Origin: Dimorphilus gyrociliatus
Taxonomy: Eukaryota; Annelida; Polychaeta; Dinophilidae
Direction of reading: 5' to 3'
NCBI GenBank assembly: GCA_904063045.1
Contig: CAJFCJ010000070.1
Span: 95,496 to 159,495 of the forward strand
DNA length: 64,000 nucleotides
The notes under the pieces are model-generated. The model did no database searches, was not told where the DNA came from, and saw only the letters and a list, made by a program, of their open reading frames with translations. The translations under genes and the position numbers were made by a program. Positions 43,880 through 55,342 of this stretch are shown here, piece after piece. Numbering within the stretch: position 1 is the stretch's first letter; each line of letters begins with the position of its first letter.

Positions 43880-45970
43880 TTAAATAAGTTCTGCAGTTTT
43901 GGAAGTTTTAAGAGTATATTAAATTTATTTTCATAAAGATATAAAGAATTATTTAATTGTAATATTTTCAAATTTAAAAATCTTGAAAAGTACTTTTACT
44001 GATTGAAGATATTGAGCAGTATGCTATTTTTAAAATTTGAAGTTTATGTAAATGTTTACATTTTATTTTAGATAAAATTGATATTTTTGTTTTTGATGTC
44101 AAGATCAATACGAAGTGGAATTTTTTTAAAAGATATATCCTTTTAAAGTGTGTTCACTTATATCAAGAATTTTAAGAAGTTTAATCATACTTATTACTTT
44201 CAAATTGTGAAGATTATTTTCCTAAGATTTAAATGAATAGCATTGTTAATTGTGATTTTTTCAATTTGGCTGAAAATGCAACTTTCCATTTTTCTAGAAC
44301 TCAACGATCCAAAAAAAATTTTAAATTATCAAGCCGAATTATTTCTGTAGAATTAATGATTTCGCTTAAATCTTTCAAATTAAAGTTACTTTTCTACAAT
44401 TGTCTATCACATTCTATTGAACTATATATGGAATATGTACAATTGTTAGGACAATTTAATTCGTCACTTTCCTCTCTACAATTCACAAATTCTAAAAGTT
44501 TCAATCATTTTTCTTTCATTTTTACATTTAAAATAATTAGAAAGAAAAAAATTGTCTAAATTTTCTTTTATAAAAGAAAAGAATTTAGTATAGATCTTAT
44601 AACGATTCTTTCCATCACAAATTTGAACAACTGATATGCAAAAAGAAATAAATTTGCACTTATATTCACCTTTCTCCACATTCAACATTTATACAATTTT
44701 CAAGATCCAGAAAAGGAGAATGAATTCTATTCCTTAAATTTCCCATAGTATCATAAATTAGTTTACATTGTGCAGAATAAATATTTCTTAATAGTCCTTT
44801 TGGATTGTATGACTGATATTCATTTCTTTTTAAATATTTCCAAGATACTTTATTAAAAAATTTGAGCACCTTTTTATAGTGTAAAAATAAGTTTGTTTTT
44901 TAGTCATAAAATGCTTGGAAAAGTCAGGAACTCTAATAAAACGATATAGACAACTAATTCCAACTTAAAATCTATTAACTAACATAAAAAAAATGGAAAA
45001 GATTCAGCCTATAATATTAGATTTACTTTTAAAAATTAAGAATATACTTTTATCTAATAAATTTTTTGAAAATAATGAAAATTCTTTACCAAATTCATAT
45101 TTTTTCTACCAAAATTGAAAACTGCCTTATGACGGGTAATTAACTCCTGCTTTTTTGCTAAGCAAGAAGATAGGACTTCATTTACTTTATCTTCATCCTC
45201 GGCATGTACTTCAATAATACAATGATAAAGTTTCCTTTCCTTAGTTCTCATTAACAGTTGTTAAGAATCTTTTAAATCATTCTAGAGTATTCTAGAAAAT
45301 ATTTCATTAGTAAATTGCTCAAATGCTTCATTATGTGGGAATCTTCAAACAAGTTTACTTCTATAATTCGACATCTACTCCACTTTTCTTATTCCACATA
45401 ATATCATAAAGAAATCTATTAATAGTTAAGTTTCTTCAATTGGAAAGTCTGATAGCTATTTTATTATCTTACCTTTTATTTCTTTTATTCAATCGAATAA
45501 ATTGCTGACTGTTTATTTTGATATCCAATATTAGGCCTCTAACAAATTCTATATCTTTATTAGAAATATCAAACTGTTTTCTGCATTCTTCTTTTAAATT
45601 ATTCTCATCAATAATTGGATTAAATACTTCAACAGAATTTTTCCTTTCATTTAAATTGAAATCATTTTGAAATCTCTCTTTAAAATCAGCAAGTAAAGGA
45701 GCATTTGCCAAATTTCTACAAAGAGCTACAAGAGAAATTAGAAAGATGTCCCTTTCTTCTATTGAAACGGCTAATTCTGAACTGATATTTCGCTTAAGAG
45801 ATCGAAGTAGTTCATTTGCCAAATAGCATGTTCCCAAACTATGTTCAAACTATTTTGAGTAGCAGTTGGATAAACCAAAAAACATGGGCCAAGTTGTTTG
45901 ATATACCGTAAACGTTGAAATTGAGGTGTGTCAATGACTTTAATAAGTAGAAGATGAAATATGCAATTTA
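43880..45970 (-). pseudogene. Broken gene with extracellular-type LRRs, otherwise unrecognised
   Basis: Minus strand. At the 5' side 45965-45480 has overlapping frames ([20 protein letters not shown]; then [20 protein letters not shown] ... EECRKQFDISNKDIEFVRG) ending at a GTAAGA donor. 45251-45054 reads KLYHCIIEVHAEDEDKVNEV. 44869-44480 and about 44400-44300 (NLKDLSEIINSTEIIRLDNL) look like degenerate repeats. 44075-43870 reads CKHLHKLQILKIAYCSISSI, then one base out of frame NLKILQLNNSLYLYENKF, a typical LRR pair. Multiple stops and shifts. The LRR part resembles that of the receptor at 62 kb; the 5' part has no match I know. Confidence 0.4.
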
Positions 45971-47339
45971 TAATTATGGATGTATTGATAGATATATTTC
46001 GTATAATCAGAATGATTCATGCGCTTTGTTCTTTTAGAGATAGTTACTTAACTACTTTTAATAATTTTTTTTAAACATTACATCTTATAGTCTACTCTCA
46101 AAAATTATTAATTTGATTTTTCAATAATAGCTCCCTCCATTATCTAAAGTAGATTTATAAAAATCATGAGACAATTGTTATAACTGTAGCTAATTACTTG
46201 AAAAAATGGTCTTTAAGATATACCTAAAATATATTTAATCAAATCCATTCAGACATATAATACCCCAATTTTAAAAATGATCACGCAACCATCAAAATGC
46301 AGAAAAAGAGGTATATTAAAGTAGGACATTTCTACTAATAAACGTAATTAATGATTGACAATTGACAGTGAGAGTTCCTTTTTTTTGTTTTTAAAGCATA
46401 TTTAATCAATTTACAGATGATTTTCTTCTTTCAATTCATTGTTTGTTAAGTTAATGATGAATAAATAAAAAATGAATATAGATGAATAAATATCATTTTT
46501 GTATTTTTGTTTGTTTATCTCTGGAGAGATGTCAATACTGACTGTTTTTAAAAAAATACCCACTAATCAATGGAAGATCCAAAAAATGTGATCAATAAAG
46601 CACTCATTTTCATTACCCACTGACCTAATCTTTTTTGCAATGACTGGTAAATTCTTATCTTTATCCGCTGGGACTTAAACTACTTGTTATTTTTTAAAAG
46701 TTTGTCAAAAATTTTTGATTTTGTTTCTTTTTAGCTATTCTTCTCCTGACTGCAGAAGATGATATTGCGAGGAATAAATGGCATTTCAGAGTTCAACCAT
46801 TTATCTCAATTCCTAGTTTGGCTACTGATAGTAATGTTGAAATTGACAATGTTTTTTGATAAATGAGATCAAAGTTCACGAAAATTTTTTTTTCTAAACG
46901 ACTTTATTTTGTATTTCCAGCTTTTGAAGTATTTAAAAACCGATCAAAAGTTAACAAAATAAATCCCTTGTTTGGGAAAACTGGTTGATATTAAACTCTG
47001 TATTACCAGGCGTAATTCCTGACAAAGAAAGTAGTTACTTACTTCCTGTTTACAAGATTTGAGAGTGGAAAAGTAAAATTTAAAAAGTTTCCTACAATAT
47101 TGGTGAGTCGATTAAAGACAAAATATTGCGAATAAAGGTTTAATGTTAGATATTAATACAAAATTATGATTCATATCAAATATAGGGTGTAAAATATGTT
47201 TTTTCTGACAGGAGAATAGGCCTATAACATCAAATGATCCTTTTTTGAAATAAATATTGAATTTCTTCCTGACAATTTCCTGCAAAGAGATGCTTCATTT
47301 GGAAATCAGAGAATAATCAAATTTGTAATCTATTGTCCC
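45971..47339. other. Unresolved; two exon-like frames
   Basis: After acceptors, 46735-46858 reads AILLLTAEDDIARNKWHFRV and 46921-46970 reads FEVFKNRSKVNK; a third frame at 47045-47102 ends at a GTGAGT donor. They may be remains of one gene of unknown type. The rest is AT-rich without signal. Confidence 0.2.
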
Positions 47340-47342
47340 AAA

Positions 47343-47489
47343 ACAAAGTTTGGTATTTGGATGGTATGTTTATGGTTGTCAAAGAACCATTTTTTCAACT
47401 TTTCTCCAATCCTTCCTTTATAAAGAAAGATGAAGAAACAAAGTAGATTCCTTTGACATTTATGTCCATGACATCAAAGAAGAAGAAAG
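47343..47489 (+). pseudogene. MULE transposase fragment, 5' part
   Basis: Reads WYLDGMFMVVKEPFFQLFSN then IKKDEE, a stop, and IPLTFMSMTSKKKK. It matches the first catalytic block of 17123-18024. The frame is cut at 47489 by a foldback element and continues after it at 48512 (AYIQVLRVT), the expected K-x-Y-x-x-V-L text. Confidence 0.7.
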
Positions 47490-47689
47490 GGATCAACAGA
47501 AGTCGCCCACTACCCATGGCAGAAGTCGCCCAGAACTGTGATTGAAGTCGCCCAGGACAAAGCAGAACTCGCCCTGTGCACTTATTAAAATTGTATAAAT
47601 AGACGAAGTTGAATAGAGACTATTTTTTCTTGTTCATTTCAAATAGAGAGTAATTTCTGAATAAAGTTCAGAACATTTTTGCAAAACTT

Positions 47690-47895
47690 CTGATGAAGTC
47701 ATCTGAAATGATATGTATGAGTTTCTAGTTCTATATAAGCGAATTTAAACAACCAGCTAATGGTTACAGAACTGAACTGAACTGTCAAACTGGAGAAATG
47801 TATTTCCTTTGATACATTTACCAAAGCTTGGGTTACCTTGGTCAAAGGATTGCAAACTTGAAATGTAACAGTCTCACAATGCATATATAACAAAA
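47690..47895 (-). repeat. Dispersed repeat family R, block 1 (copy D)
   Basis: Reverse complement of 23395-23520, including the TATA-like segment; lies inside the foldback element. Confidence 0.6.
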
Positions 47896-48064
47896 ACATG
47901 AAAAACTATTGCATCACTTATGGCTAAGATGTGGCACTGCAAAAACAAACCTGCCTCTTCTGCATCTGTTTTTGAATAAGATGTAACAAGTTTGACATGC
48001 ATTTTTTCTATATTGTTTGTTCATTTGTTAATTCCATAATGACACCATCTTTTATGGTCAAAGA

Positions 48065-48295
48065 ATCTATTTCCCACGAAATAAAGGTCTTTTTAAAGTT
48101 ATAGAATCTAATTCTACTAAATAGAAGTCTTTCTCAAGCTCGATAATTATAATTCCTATGAAATTACCTTTTTTGTAAACTTCCACAAATATAATTCCTA
48201 CGACATAAAAGTCATTCTATAGTTGCACCATTATAATTGCTATGAAATAAAAGCCTTTCTAAAGTTCTATGATATCTGAAGTCTATTACATTATT
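48065..48295. repeat. Tandem repeat of about 50 bp, four to five diverged units
   Basis: Units of the type ATAATTCCTATGAAATAAAAG then TCTTTCTAAAGTT recur at about 48065, 48110, 48155, 48205 and 48240. Confidence 0.6.
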
Positions 48296-48511
48296 ATTTC
48301 TAAGTGCACATCATTTCTTGTTTTATCCCTGAAAAACTTAAATAAATCAACAAAAGACTTTAAATATTTAAAACAACAAGAAAAAAGATATTTTCCCACT
48401 TACTGGGGCGACTTCTGTCATTCATCTGGGCGACTTCTGCCTTAGTTCTGGGCGACTTCTGCCATGGGCGACTTCTGTCCTGGACGACTTCTATCGTATT
48501 CAAGAAGAAAG

Positions 48512-48540
48512 CATATATACAAGTATTAAGGGTAACTTAA
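48512..48540 (+). pseudogene. MULE transposase fragment, 3' part
   Basis: Reads AYIQVLRVT, in frame with KKKK at 47489 if the foldback element and one copy of its target duplication are removed. Confidence 0.5.
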
Positions 48541-48949
48541 CAAATATTTCATCTGCCCTCATATTCTTGAGGAAATTCCAACACTTACAAGTTAATAAAG
48601 TTTCTCATTTTGCACCAACTATATTATTTTATTATTTGCTTCTATTTCCTTTAAAATTAAAACGGTTGCTTTGCAAAAAGGGGACGAGTTTTCCAGTTCC
48701 CCAAAATTAATAGTACTGCATGTGTTCATTAATAAAGAATACGTGAGTAGGCGGATCAAAAACATTCAAATGTAACATTCAAACAGTAGAATAGTACATA
48801 TTTTCCTGCCACGATCAGTACAATTCTAAAACACACTAGAATTGTTTATTTTCCTAAATTTCATGGTCATTATTGATATCACTCAATTTCATTAAGTCCA
48901 AAAAAAGTGGAATGAAATTTTCAATTGTTTAAAGACATTCCAGAACAAG

Positions 48950-49245
48950 GTATCATGTGGATTGATATAATTTCTGTACTTTGTTACATTGTAATTGTAG
49001 GAATTTCTGCTTCTTCAGAACAGTATTTATCCTTTCCAACCATTTACCAACTCACCAAAGTACTCACACAAATAGAATCTTTTGAAGTTCCTACACAAAT
49101 AGTCTTAATCTATGTAAGTTTGGTAGAAATCAATCAACAAAACACCAATATTACGTGCAAAGACTATATATTGAGTAAATGAGTTTCTAGTTGTAAACTA
49201 GCAAGTTTAAACAAGAAGCTGACGGTTAGAGAACTGAACTGACAA
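48950..49245 (-). repeat. Dispersed repeat family R, copy C
   Basis: Reverse complement of family R: block 2 at 48990-49110, block 1 at 49180-49245, cut by the gap at 49246. Confidence 0.6.
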
Positions 49246-49255
49246 NNNNNNNNNN
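49246..49255. other. Assembly gap (10 N)
   Basis: Ten N; the true size may differ. Confidence 0.98.
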
Positions 49256-49320
49256 CAGAACACAATGATTCGACTATATTTAAATATTTAAAAAAATAGT
49301 AAATTGTTTAAATTACATAG

Positions 49321-50498
49321 TGGGTTCTAATTTTATGAATCATTTATATACATCTGTGAAAATGATACCGGATACAAATTATCAGATTGATGCAAAGTTT
49401 TGCAGTAAAGGAAAGACATATGCAAAATCTGGAATGCATGAATCATTGGTTGTCAAATGTGATGAAGTGTATTCTGGTAAGTATTTCCTTTTTCACCTCT
49501 ACTTGGAAGGATCAAGTTCAAAGAGAACAATAGATATAAATGAACTCTATATGTATGCTAAATTATTGAATAAGGCAAAAACTCATGGTAAATTTTAAAA
49601 ATCATTTTTTTGATAATATTAATTCTTTACCTGTTCAACAGTTTCCTTAACAACTTATAAAAATGTTATTAAAAAGATTATAAGAGACGGAAGTGACGTC
49701 AGTACAGATATATTAAATATTATGCAAGATGCAGTATATTATTTATCTTCTTCATTATTGGAAGATGTAAATATTGAAATAGAAATATTAACTGATTTAA
49801 TCTACTTAAATACAATTTGCATATCTTGTATGTAAAAATTCTTTGTCTTTAATTCAGCTTTTAAAATTTATTCATATTTTTTTCCAGGCTCTAATGAAGG
49901 CATTGCTGCTGATGATGAAACTGTAGAAATTACAGATTATTTTAAAAATGAAATTGTAACTACAAAAATAAAGGGAGATTTTTTATCACAACATACAACT
50001 TGTGGAACTTTTAACACTGTATTCTCAAAATATTTAAAACTTTTATCTTTAAGGAAAAGACCAATTTTTGAAATTGAACTTTCTGCAACAACAATTGCAT
50101 CAAAAGAATGTTTGTAAATCGTGTTTATTTCTCTAAAATTTCCTATATTTATTTTCTTAAATTTTCTTTTAAAAGATGATCCTAGAAGAAATGAATTGGA
50201 AATATGTGAAATACAATCTTCAGAGCTTGTTTTAAATCTTACAAGTTTGCCAAGGCCACAAAATGATAATTTCTTTATGGTAAAACATTCATCTGAGATT
50301 GAAGATGATCAGGCAGTGATAGTTAATAAAAAAGAGCTATTAAATGGAAATTTAAAACTCTGTGATGAGATACAACTGCCAGAAAAGAATGCATTTTTCA
50401 AAAACGAAAAATTTTTCAATTGCTCAACAACTTTTGAAGAGATTCAAGTTTTTAATACTAATATACACTTGAGATCATCTGTGCATGTCTATGTTTAA
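49321..50498 (+). CDS. Fucolectin-domain protein with a novel C-terminal region (5' incomplete)
   Basis: Exons 49321-49587, 49642-49827, 49888-50113 and about 50189-50498 with short GT/AG introns; the first two junctions are phase 1. Exon 1 is the second half of a fucolectin F5/8 domain (DAKFCSKGKTY, VVKCDEVYSGKYFLFHLYL, DINELYMYAKL), about 60% alike to 311-612. Exons 2-4 encode about 240 residues not seen in fucolectins (NVIKKIIRDGSDVSTDILNI; DYFKNEIVTTKIKG; CDEIQLPEKNAF), ending with a stop; they could be a GAIN-like stalk, but this is weak. The first half of the lectin domain and the signal peptide should lie upstream, where a gap and a family R repeat now sit. The last junction is ambiguous (phase does not fit the best donor/acceptor pair), so the gene may be damaged. 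Confidence 0.55.
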
Positions 50499-50520
50499 AA
50501 TTTTTGAATATGTGTTATTG

Positions 50521-50666
50521 GGATATGTAAATGCATTGTTTAACCCTACCCCTAACCTAGCCCTTGTCTCTCTCTAACCTTTTTGAATACCCCTAAGCCC
50601 TTAGATGAAAGCCCTCTATTACAAATCAATAGCTACTTTACTCCTAACCATTTTTCAACCCAAAAC
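50521..50666 (+). mobile_element. Family M miniature element, truncated copy
   Basis: TTTAACCCTACCCCTAACC ... TAACCTTTTTGAATACCCCTAA and the CTAACCATTTTTCAACCC block of family M; both ends eroded. Lies just after the fucolectin-domain gene. Confidence 0.75.
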
Positions 50667-51011
50667 CCTTAGGGGAAATTGGGAACTAAAACAGTATCAC
50701 CTATTTTTAATTTTAACAATCCTGATCTGCTCATACTTTCAAAACTTGATGTCTGTCTCATTCTTCTCATACATAATTTTCCTTCAGTATTTATATATAA
50801 TATTATCATACTTTTCATAATCTAAAAATTACTGTTCACCTTCACCTCCCTTTATAACCCTAAATTTTATTGAAGAAAACATTATATGACAATTTTTCCA
50901 CAAGGATATCATTTGTTGAATATAATCGATTGTCAACAGTCATTAAAAGTGATTATTCATAAAATAGACATTTTAAGATATTAATTGACCTTTATTTTTT
51001 GTACACTCTTG

Positions 51012-52660
51012 TCAAGTTTCATTTTTACAATGTTTAGACATTTCCATTGAGCTAACAAAACTATATGTTCTACTGGAAAGCTTTTTAATTGGAAATTTTG
51101 AAGATTGGCGCCATGTATAAATTATACCACCAAAAATTCCAATGAGAATACAAATAGCAATTATTAAGCCAATGCCAAGTCCAATTTTTAAACCAGTTCT
51201 ATCATCAGAAGTCACAATCTTTGTGTTTATATCTAATGAAAACTGTACACAAGTTTAAGATATTAGATAGAAAAGATAAGAGCTCAATAGATAATAAGAG
51301 AATAGATAATATAAGAGTAGAGATTTATACCTTTTATCAGATCAGTTTGGCATACAAAGGGAAAGATATTTTCAGAGCAAATATGGCTTCTCCGATGGCC
51401 ATACAAAGAAGTACATAATGTCACACAATGTCCTTCTCTGTCATCAATATGATAAAAATATCAAAAACCTAAGTGATTTCCATTTTCCCAAATATAATTA
51501 CCACTATTTCCTCTCTTTAGGCCAATCCATAATCCCTCCATAAAATTAGGTAATTATTTTGTGGCATATTTTTCAATGAAAAAATTTTCTTCAAATGATG
51601 TTACTTCTGCTAAAGTGCCATTAATTCTTCTGCAAAATGCTTTTCAAAATTTACAAATATTTTCATTTCAAATACAAAACATTTATTATCAAACACTTTC
51701 CAAATGCCAGATTGAGAAAGTTTTGTGGGACAATGTCCTCATTCTGGGCTAGGAGTTGTTGGATAAGGCAGTTTTGGAACTTTGCATATGTAACCTGATG
51801 TTGAATGGCTATCACTACACAAGCGTCTCCTCCAGGAGCCAGATGTTTCTTGATGCCCACCATTATAAAGCACAACACATTTGCCCTGTTTATGACCAGT
51901 CCTGCTCCAAAATTGAAATGTTAGAGGAGTGTTATCCATCCAGTTATATGGACAGCCATAGTCTTTCCAAAATAGACCAATCTTCAAACTAACAGTATTT
52001 GGATATCTTTTAGCCATCATAGCTAGCCAAACTTGTTCTGAAAGGTCCTTAATACTGACCAGTCTGCTTTTGCTCCAGCCTTTTCGAATACATCCATGAA
52101 GTGCTTCTTTAAATGAGTTGGTTTTGTGTTCATCAAACAGATAGCAATAACTGCCATGACTGATCCACTTTTCACTATTAGGGCAAAGTCCATGAACAGA
52201 AGAGGTTGTCAGTGGAATGCCAGCTTGTATTTTACATATACTTTCAAGCTTTGTGCTACAAGGAAAGCCTTTCCATTTTCCATTTGGTGAAAGAGCCACA
52301 CAGTGATCTTCATCTCCAGGATATACATCCCAAATTGTAAAACCACTGTTGTATGATCACTCCAGTTATATAAGTCTGTAGCATTATTCCTATACATTCC
52401 AATCCAAATGTGATAATGTAGTCCTTCATTTAATGACATAGAATGAACAGAAGCCAAATTCATTTCCTAAAAAGTGTAACACTTAATAGAAAATAATTGT
52501 TAATAAACAATCAATTGATTTACCTGATTTTTACAGGAATTTAAAGATTCTTTCCAGGTTTTCTTGTCTTTTTGTATACTATAACATCCATCCCCTAGAA
52601 ATTCTCCTTTCTGACAAATTGTTTTCTTTGGAGGGGTTGTAGATGTCAAATTAATTTGAT
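51012..52660 (-). pseudogene. Membrane C-type lectin with three CTLDs, decaying
   Basis: Exons 52660-52524, 52466-51331 and 51232-51012 with GT/AG introns. CTLD1 (GDGCYSIQKDKKTWKESLNSC, IWIGMYRN, then WDVYPGDEDHCVALSPNGKW and CSTKLESICKI) has a frameshift near 52345. CTLD2 (YCYLFDEHKTNSFKEALHGC, NWMDNTPLTFQFW, KCVVLYNGG, GYICKVP) is intact. CTLD3 (KVFDNKCFVFE ... TLAEVTSFEENFFIEKYATK ... GLWIGLKRGNSGNYIW ... CSENIFPFVCQ) has stops at 51739-51741, 51554-51556 and 51461-51463 plus a shift. The last exon encodes a membrane helix (LGIGLIIAICILIGIFGGII) and a short tail with Tyr (SSRTYSFV). It was a type I multi-CTLD receptor of the macrophage-mannose-receptor style; CTLD3 is now ruined. The upstream signal-peptide exon is not found. 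Confidence 0.8.
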
Positions 52661-52792
52661 CTGAGTTCAAATATATAATTAAAAGCAAGTCAACAAAGGT
52701 CTAAAATCCTAATCTTAAAATACATTAAAAGAAGGACAACTCAAAAACATGTTTTTGTGATAAGCTTTACATGTAATGGTATATACCTTTCT

Positions 52793-52890
52793 GGATAAGA
52801 CAGAAAGCATCCCCAAATGCATTGTTTAACCCTAACTTTAACCTAGCTCTTGTCTCTGCCTAACCTTTGAGGACATTTTCTGCTAGCCCC
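52793..52890 (+). mobile_element. Family M miniature element, internally deleted copy
   Basis: 98 bp: GACAGAAAGCATCCCCAAATG, TTTAACCCTAACTTTAACC, then directly GAGGACATTTTCTGCTAGCCCC. Flanked by TACCTTTCT (52784-52792) and TACCTTTCC (52891-52899), a 9-bp duplication with one change. Confidence 0.85.
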
Positions 52891-53318
52891 TACCTTTCCA
52901 GATACTGCATACATAGCCTCTTCAAACTGAACGGTCACTTTCTTTCCAAACACCTGCTGTTAAACTTTGATAAGGGACTGCATTAGTTGACAGGAAATCA
53001 TAATTCTGAATGAATTTGACATTAGTGTAACAAATTACAACAAAGACATTGATTATATATACAATGAAAATTAATAAATAAATTTTGCTAATAATTTTCA
53101 CAAATATGATAATTTTCTATAATTTTTTTCAGTATTACATAAATATAACTCTTTCTTCATGGAAATTTAGACAAAAAAAACCAATTTAAAACAAAGATAA
53201 CATTTTTGGGGTGTTTTCAAAATTGGCATATCAGAATTTACAGTGTCCGGGTATTATAGGCCTTGACTTTATACATATATATGAAAAATTAATAATTATT
53301 ATCCTTATCTCTGTTTAG

Positions 53319-53811
53319 ATGTATTTTTCAAAAAGTCCAATCTGCTGTACTTTACATATAACGAGTGAAGAAGCCAAAGGATGGGGTTTTTCATTCATAG
53401 TTTTCGGCCTATTAATATCACTAATTTGCATAATAATTTTAATATTTTATATTAAAATATGGAAGCAAACTTTAGATAGAAAGAGATTAATTAATAGAAA
53501 TCAATTTAAAACTCAACAAAAGAAACTCAAATTTAATGCTTTTATCATTGTTGCTACAAATTTATGTTGTTGGTTTCCAATCTCCTTGTTAGGTAATTCA
53601 AACAAACAAATAAACAAACGTCTCTTGAACGATCCTTTGTTCAGGAATATATTCTGTACTCTTTCATTTGGTGTTGAAGAAGGAAATCTATATTATGTTT
53701 GTTGTTGTCATCCTACCATTAAATTCAATCATCAATCCCTTTATATACACTTTAAGGGATGTGAAATTGTATTATGAAAGGAATCAGGCTAAACTCAAGA
53801 AACATATGTAA
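53319..53811 (+). CDS. GRL101-like LRR-type GPCR, C-terminal part (ECL2 to TM7)
   Basis: Two exons, 53319-53592 and 53645-53811, phase-1 intron of 52 bp (GTAATT...TTCAG). They encode the end of extracellular loop 2 with its Cys (SPICCTLHI), TM5 (GFSFIVFGLLISLICIIILI), the third cytoplasmic loop (KQTLDRKRLINRNQFKTQQK), TM6 with the CWFP box (NAFIIVATNLCCWFPISLL), TM7 with NPxxY (LPLNSIINPFIYTLRD) and a short tail. The exon starts at a phase-0 acceptor, the same border as in the receptor at 63111. This is the style of GRL101/relaxin-family leucine-rich GPCRs. No exon for TM1-TM4, LRRs or LDLa repeats lies in the 600 bp upstream, so it is either an orphan 3' piece or its upstream exons are far away. 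A frame at 53925-54120 (FKKGLQWMRENEKSLL) could be a longer tail. Confidence 0.65.
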
Positions 53812-54430
53812 AGTATTCAGGGAAACAGTTTTTCCAGATACGTAGGCCTAATAATTTACTCTTTTTCTCTCTTTCATAGAGAACAACAAGTTAATTATGC
53901 AATAACAGTAAATCTTGAAGAATGTAAACATTTTGAAGAGAAAATGTTTTCAATTCATTCATTTATTCTTCTATTCAAAAAAGGTTTGCAATGGATGAGA
54001 GAAAATGAAAAATCACTGCTGCGCAATACAACAACAACGTCCGTTGAATTATTAAAGAAATCTTTGCCGTTTTATTTCCTTTCAAATATTTTTCAAATTA
54101 CAAACATCTCTGCAAAGGATTAGAATTGCGATCTCACATAATAAAACATTGACAAACTAAACAAAATATTTTCTTTAGATTCGGATCAGGTAGCCAGACT
54201 ACTCGGTTTTTCGGTATTATTCTTAAAATCTTACAAGTTACAAATTTTTTAATATTCAATTTAAAATATTCTAATGCTGTTGCTACTAAGCCAGAAATTC
54301 TGGCCTCGATATCGATTTGTGACCTCCGAGTTCTACAAGGCATAGGCCTAATGTATAAATACAGCAGCCTTCCATTTCTATTTTTGAATTATTCAGGTTG
54401 GAGCGTGAAGATTATCTAATCAAACCTTTG

Positions 54431-54697
54431 GCAGTTGTATATTATAATGGTTTCATTCTTGTTGTCCCTTCCAAGAAATATGTTGTAAGTTGACGGCAAC
54501 GACGATGCCGACGTCGGTTCTTGGACTTATAGCACAAATGATATAAATCTTATGTTAAACTGGATTTGGAAATGTACGAAAATAAGGACTTTGAGATTGT
54601 CGACAGTAATGTTGTTCATCCAGAGAAAAAGTATCCGTGCTGTCCCGAATTGTATGTTAGCTTAAAGTATACTATTCAACTTGGACGAAAAGTGTGA
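54431..54697 (+). pseudogene. Nicotinic acetylcholine receptor alpha-type subunit fragment
   Basis: Reads VVYYNGFILVVPSKKYV, then after a break DVGSWTYSTNDINLML, a one-base shift, then LDLEMYENKDFEIVDSNVVH and KKYPCCPELYVSLKYTIQL, GRK and a stop. GSWTY and the vicinal Cys pair (YPCCPE) are hallmarks of alpha subunits of the Cys-loop receptor extracellular domain. The Cys-loop itself (C-x13-C), normally between the first and second block, is missing, and no membrane helices follow. Dead fragment. Confidence 0.8.
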
Positions 54698-55048
54698 CCT
54701 ACTTTAAATGTACTACCATTTTTCTTTTTGAATAAACAATATATCTATTAGTTTGAAAGTATTTGGCATATAAATTAATTAATAGATTTTATCCGTCAGC
54801 CATTATTATATTGTTAATTTCCTCTTATAGATTATATTGTATTCCAACTACAGTAGCGACATCTCTATTCCTATAATACAAACAGTTTGGAATTACCTAA
54901 CAAATCCAATTGAATAGACATATTTATTGTTTATATATATATTATGGAATAAGAAATATGAAATGTTAAATAATAGATTTATATAAGCAAAAGAAAAGAC
55001 TTAAGCATTAAAACCCACAAAACCATTCAATAAATGCCTTTGGTCAAA

Positions 55049-55204
55049 TTTAATTGAACAAATAATCATATATTTTATGATGTTTTGCCGTCCAATCAAA
55101 AATTCTCCATTTTGAATGAATAGGAGGAATTTGAGCATAAGCGTTCCCTTTAAAACGATTATATTCTGATCTTTGATAAACTTCTTCAAATTTTCCATCT
55201 GCTG
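55049..55204 (-). other. Unrecognised terminal exon-like frame
   Basis: From a CTAAACAG acceptor the minus strand reads ADGKFEEVYQRSEYNRFKGN then AYAQIPPIHSKWRIFDWTAK and HHKIYDYLFN to TAA. It is protein-like (many W, H and Y residues) but matches no family I know. Confidence 0.3.
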
Positions 55205-55342
55205 TTTAGAAGCGGCGAAGCAGATGAAGCATTTCAACTTTCCTTCATTAGTCATATTCTGTTAATGCAAATTATTCGTTGAACTAACCCTTGAAATTAA
55301 ATTAATAACCACGTGGTTATTGGACCATTCATTTAAATAATA

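Larger units (their letters stand above)
47490..48502. mobile_element. Foldback/Mutator-type miniature element (family F)
   Basis: About 1.0 kb with inverted arms made of repeated GGGCGACTTCTG units: left arm 47490-47580 (GATCAACAGAAGTCGCCC, GGCAGAAGTCGCCCAGAACT, GAAGTCGCCCAGGAC), right arm 48405-48500 (GGGGCGACTTCTGTCATTC ... CTGGACGACTTCTATCG). Flanked by AGAAGAAAG at 47481-47489 and 48503-48511 (a 10-bp reading is possible). Inside it are a family R block (47690-47895, minus), the repeat shared with 11.0 kb, and tandem units at 48065-48295. No transposase gene. Confidence 0.85.
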
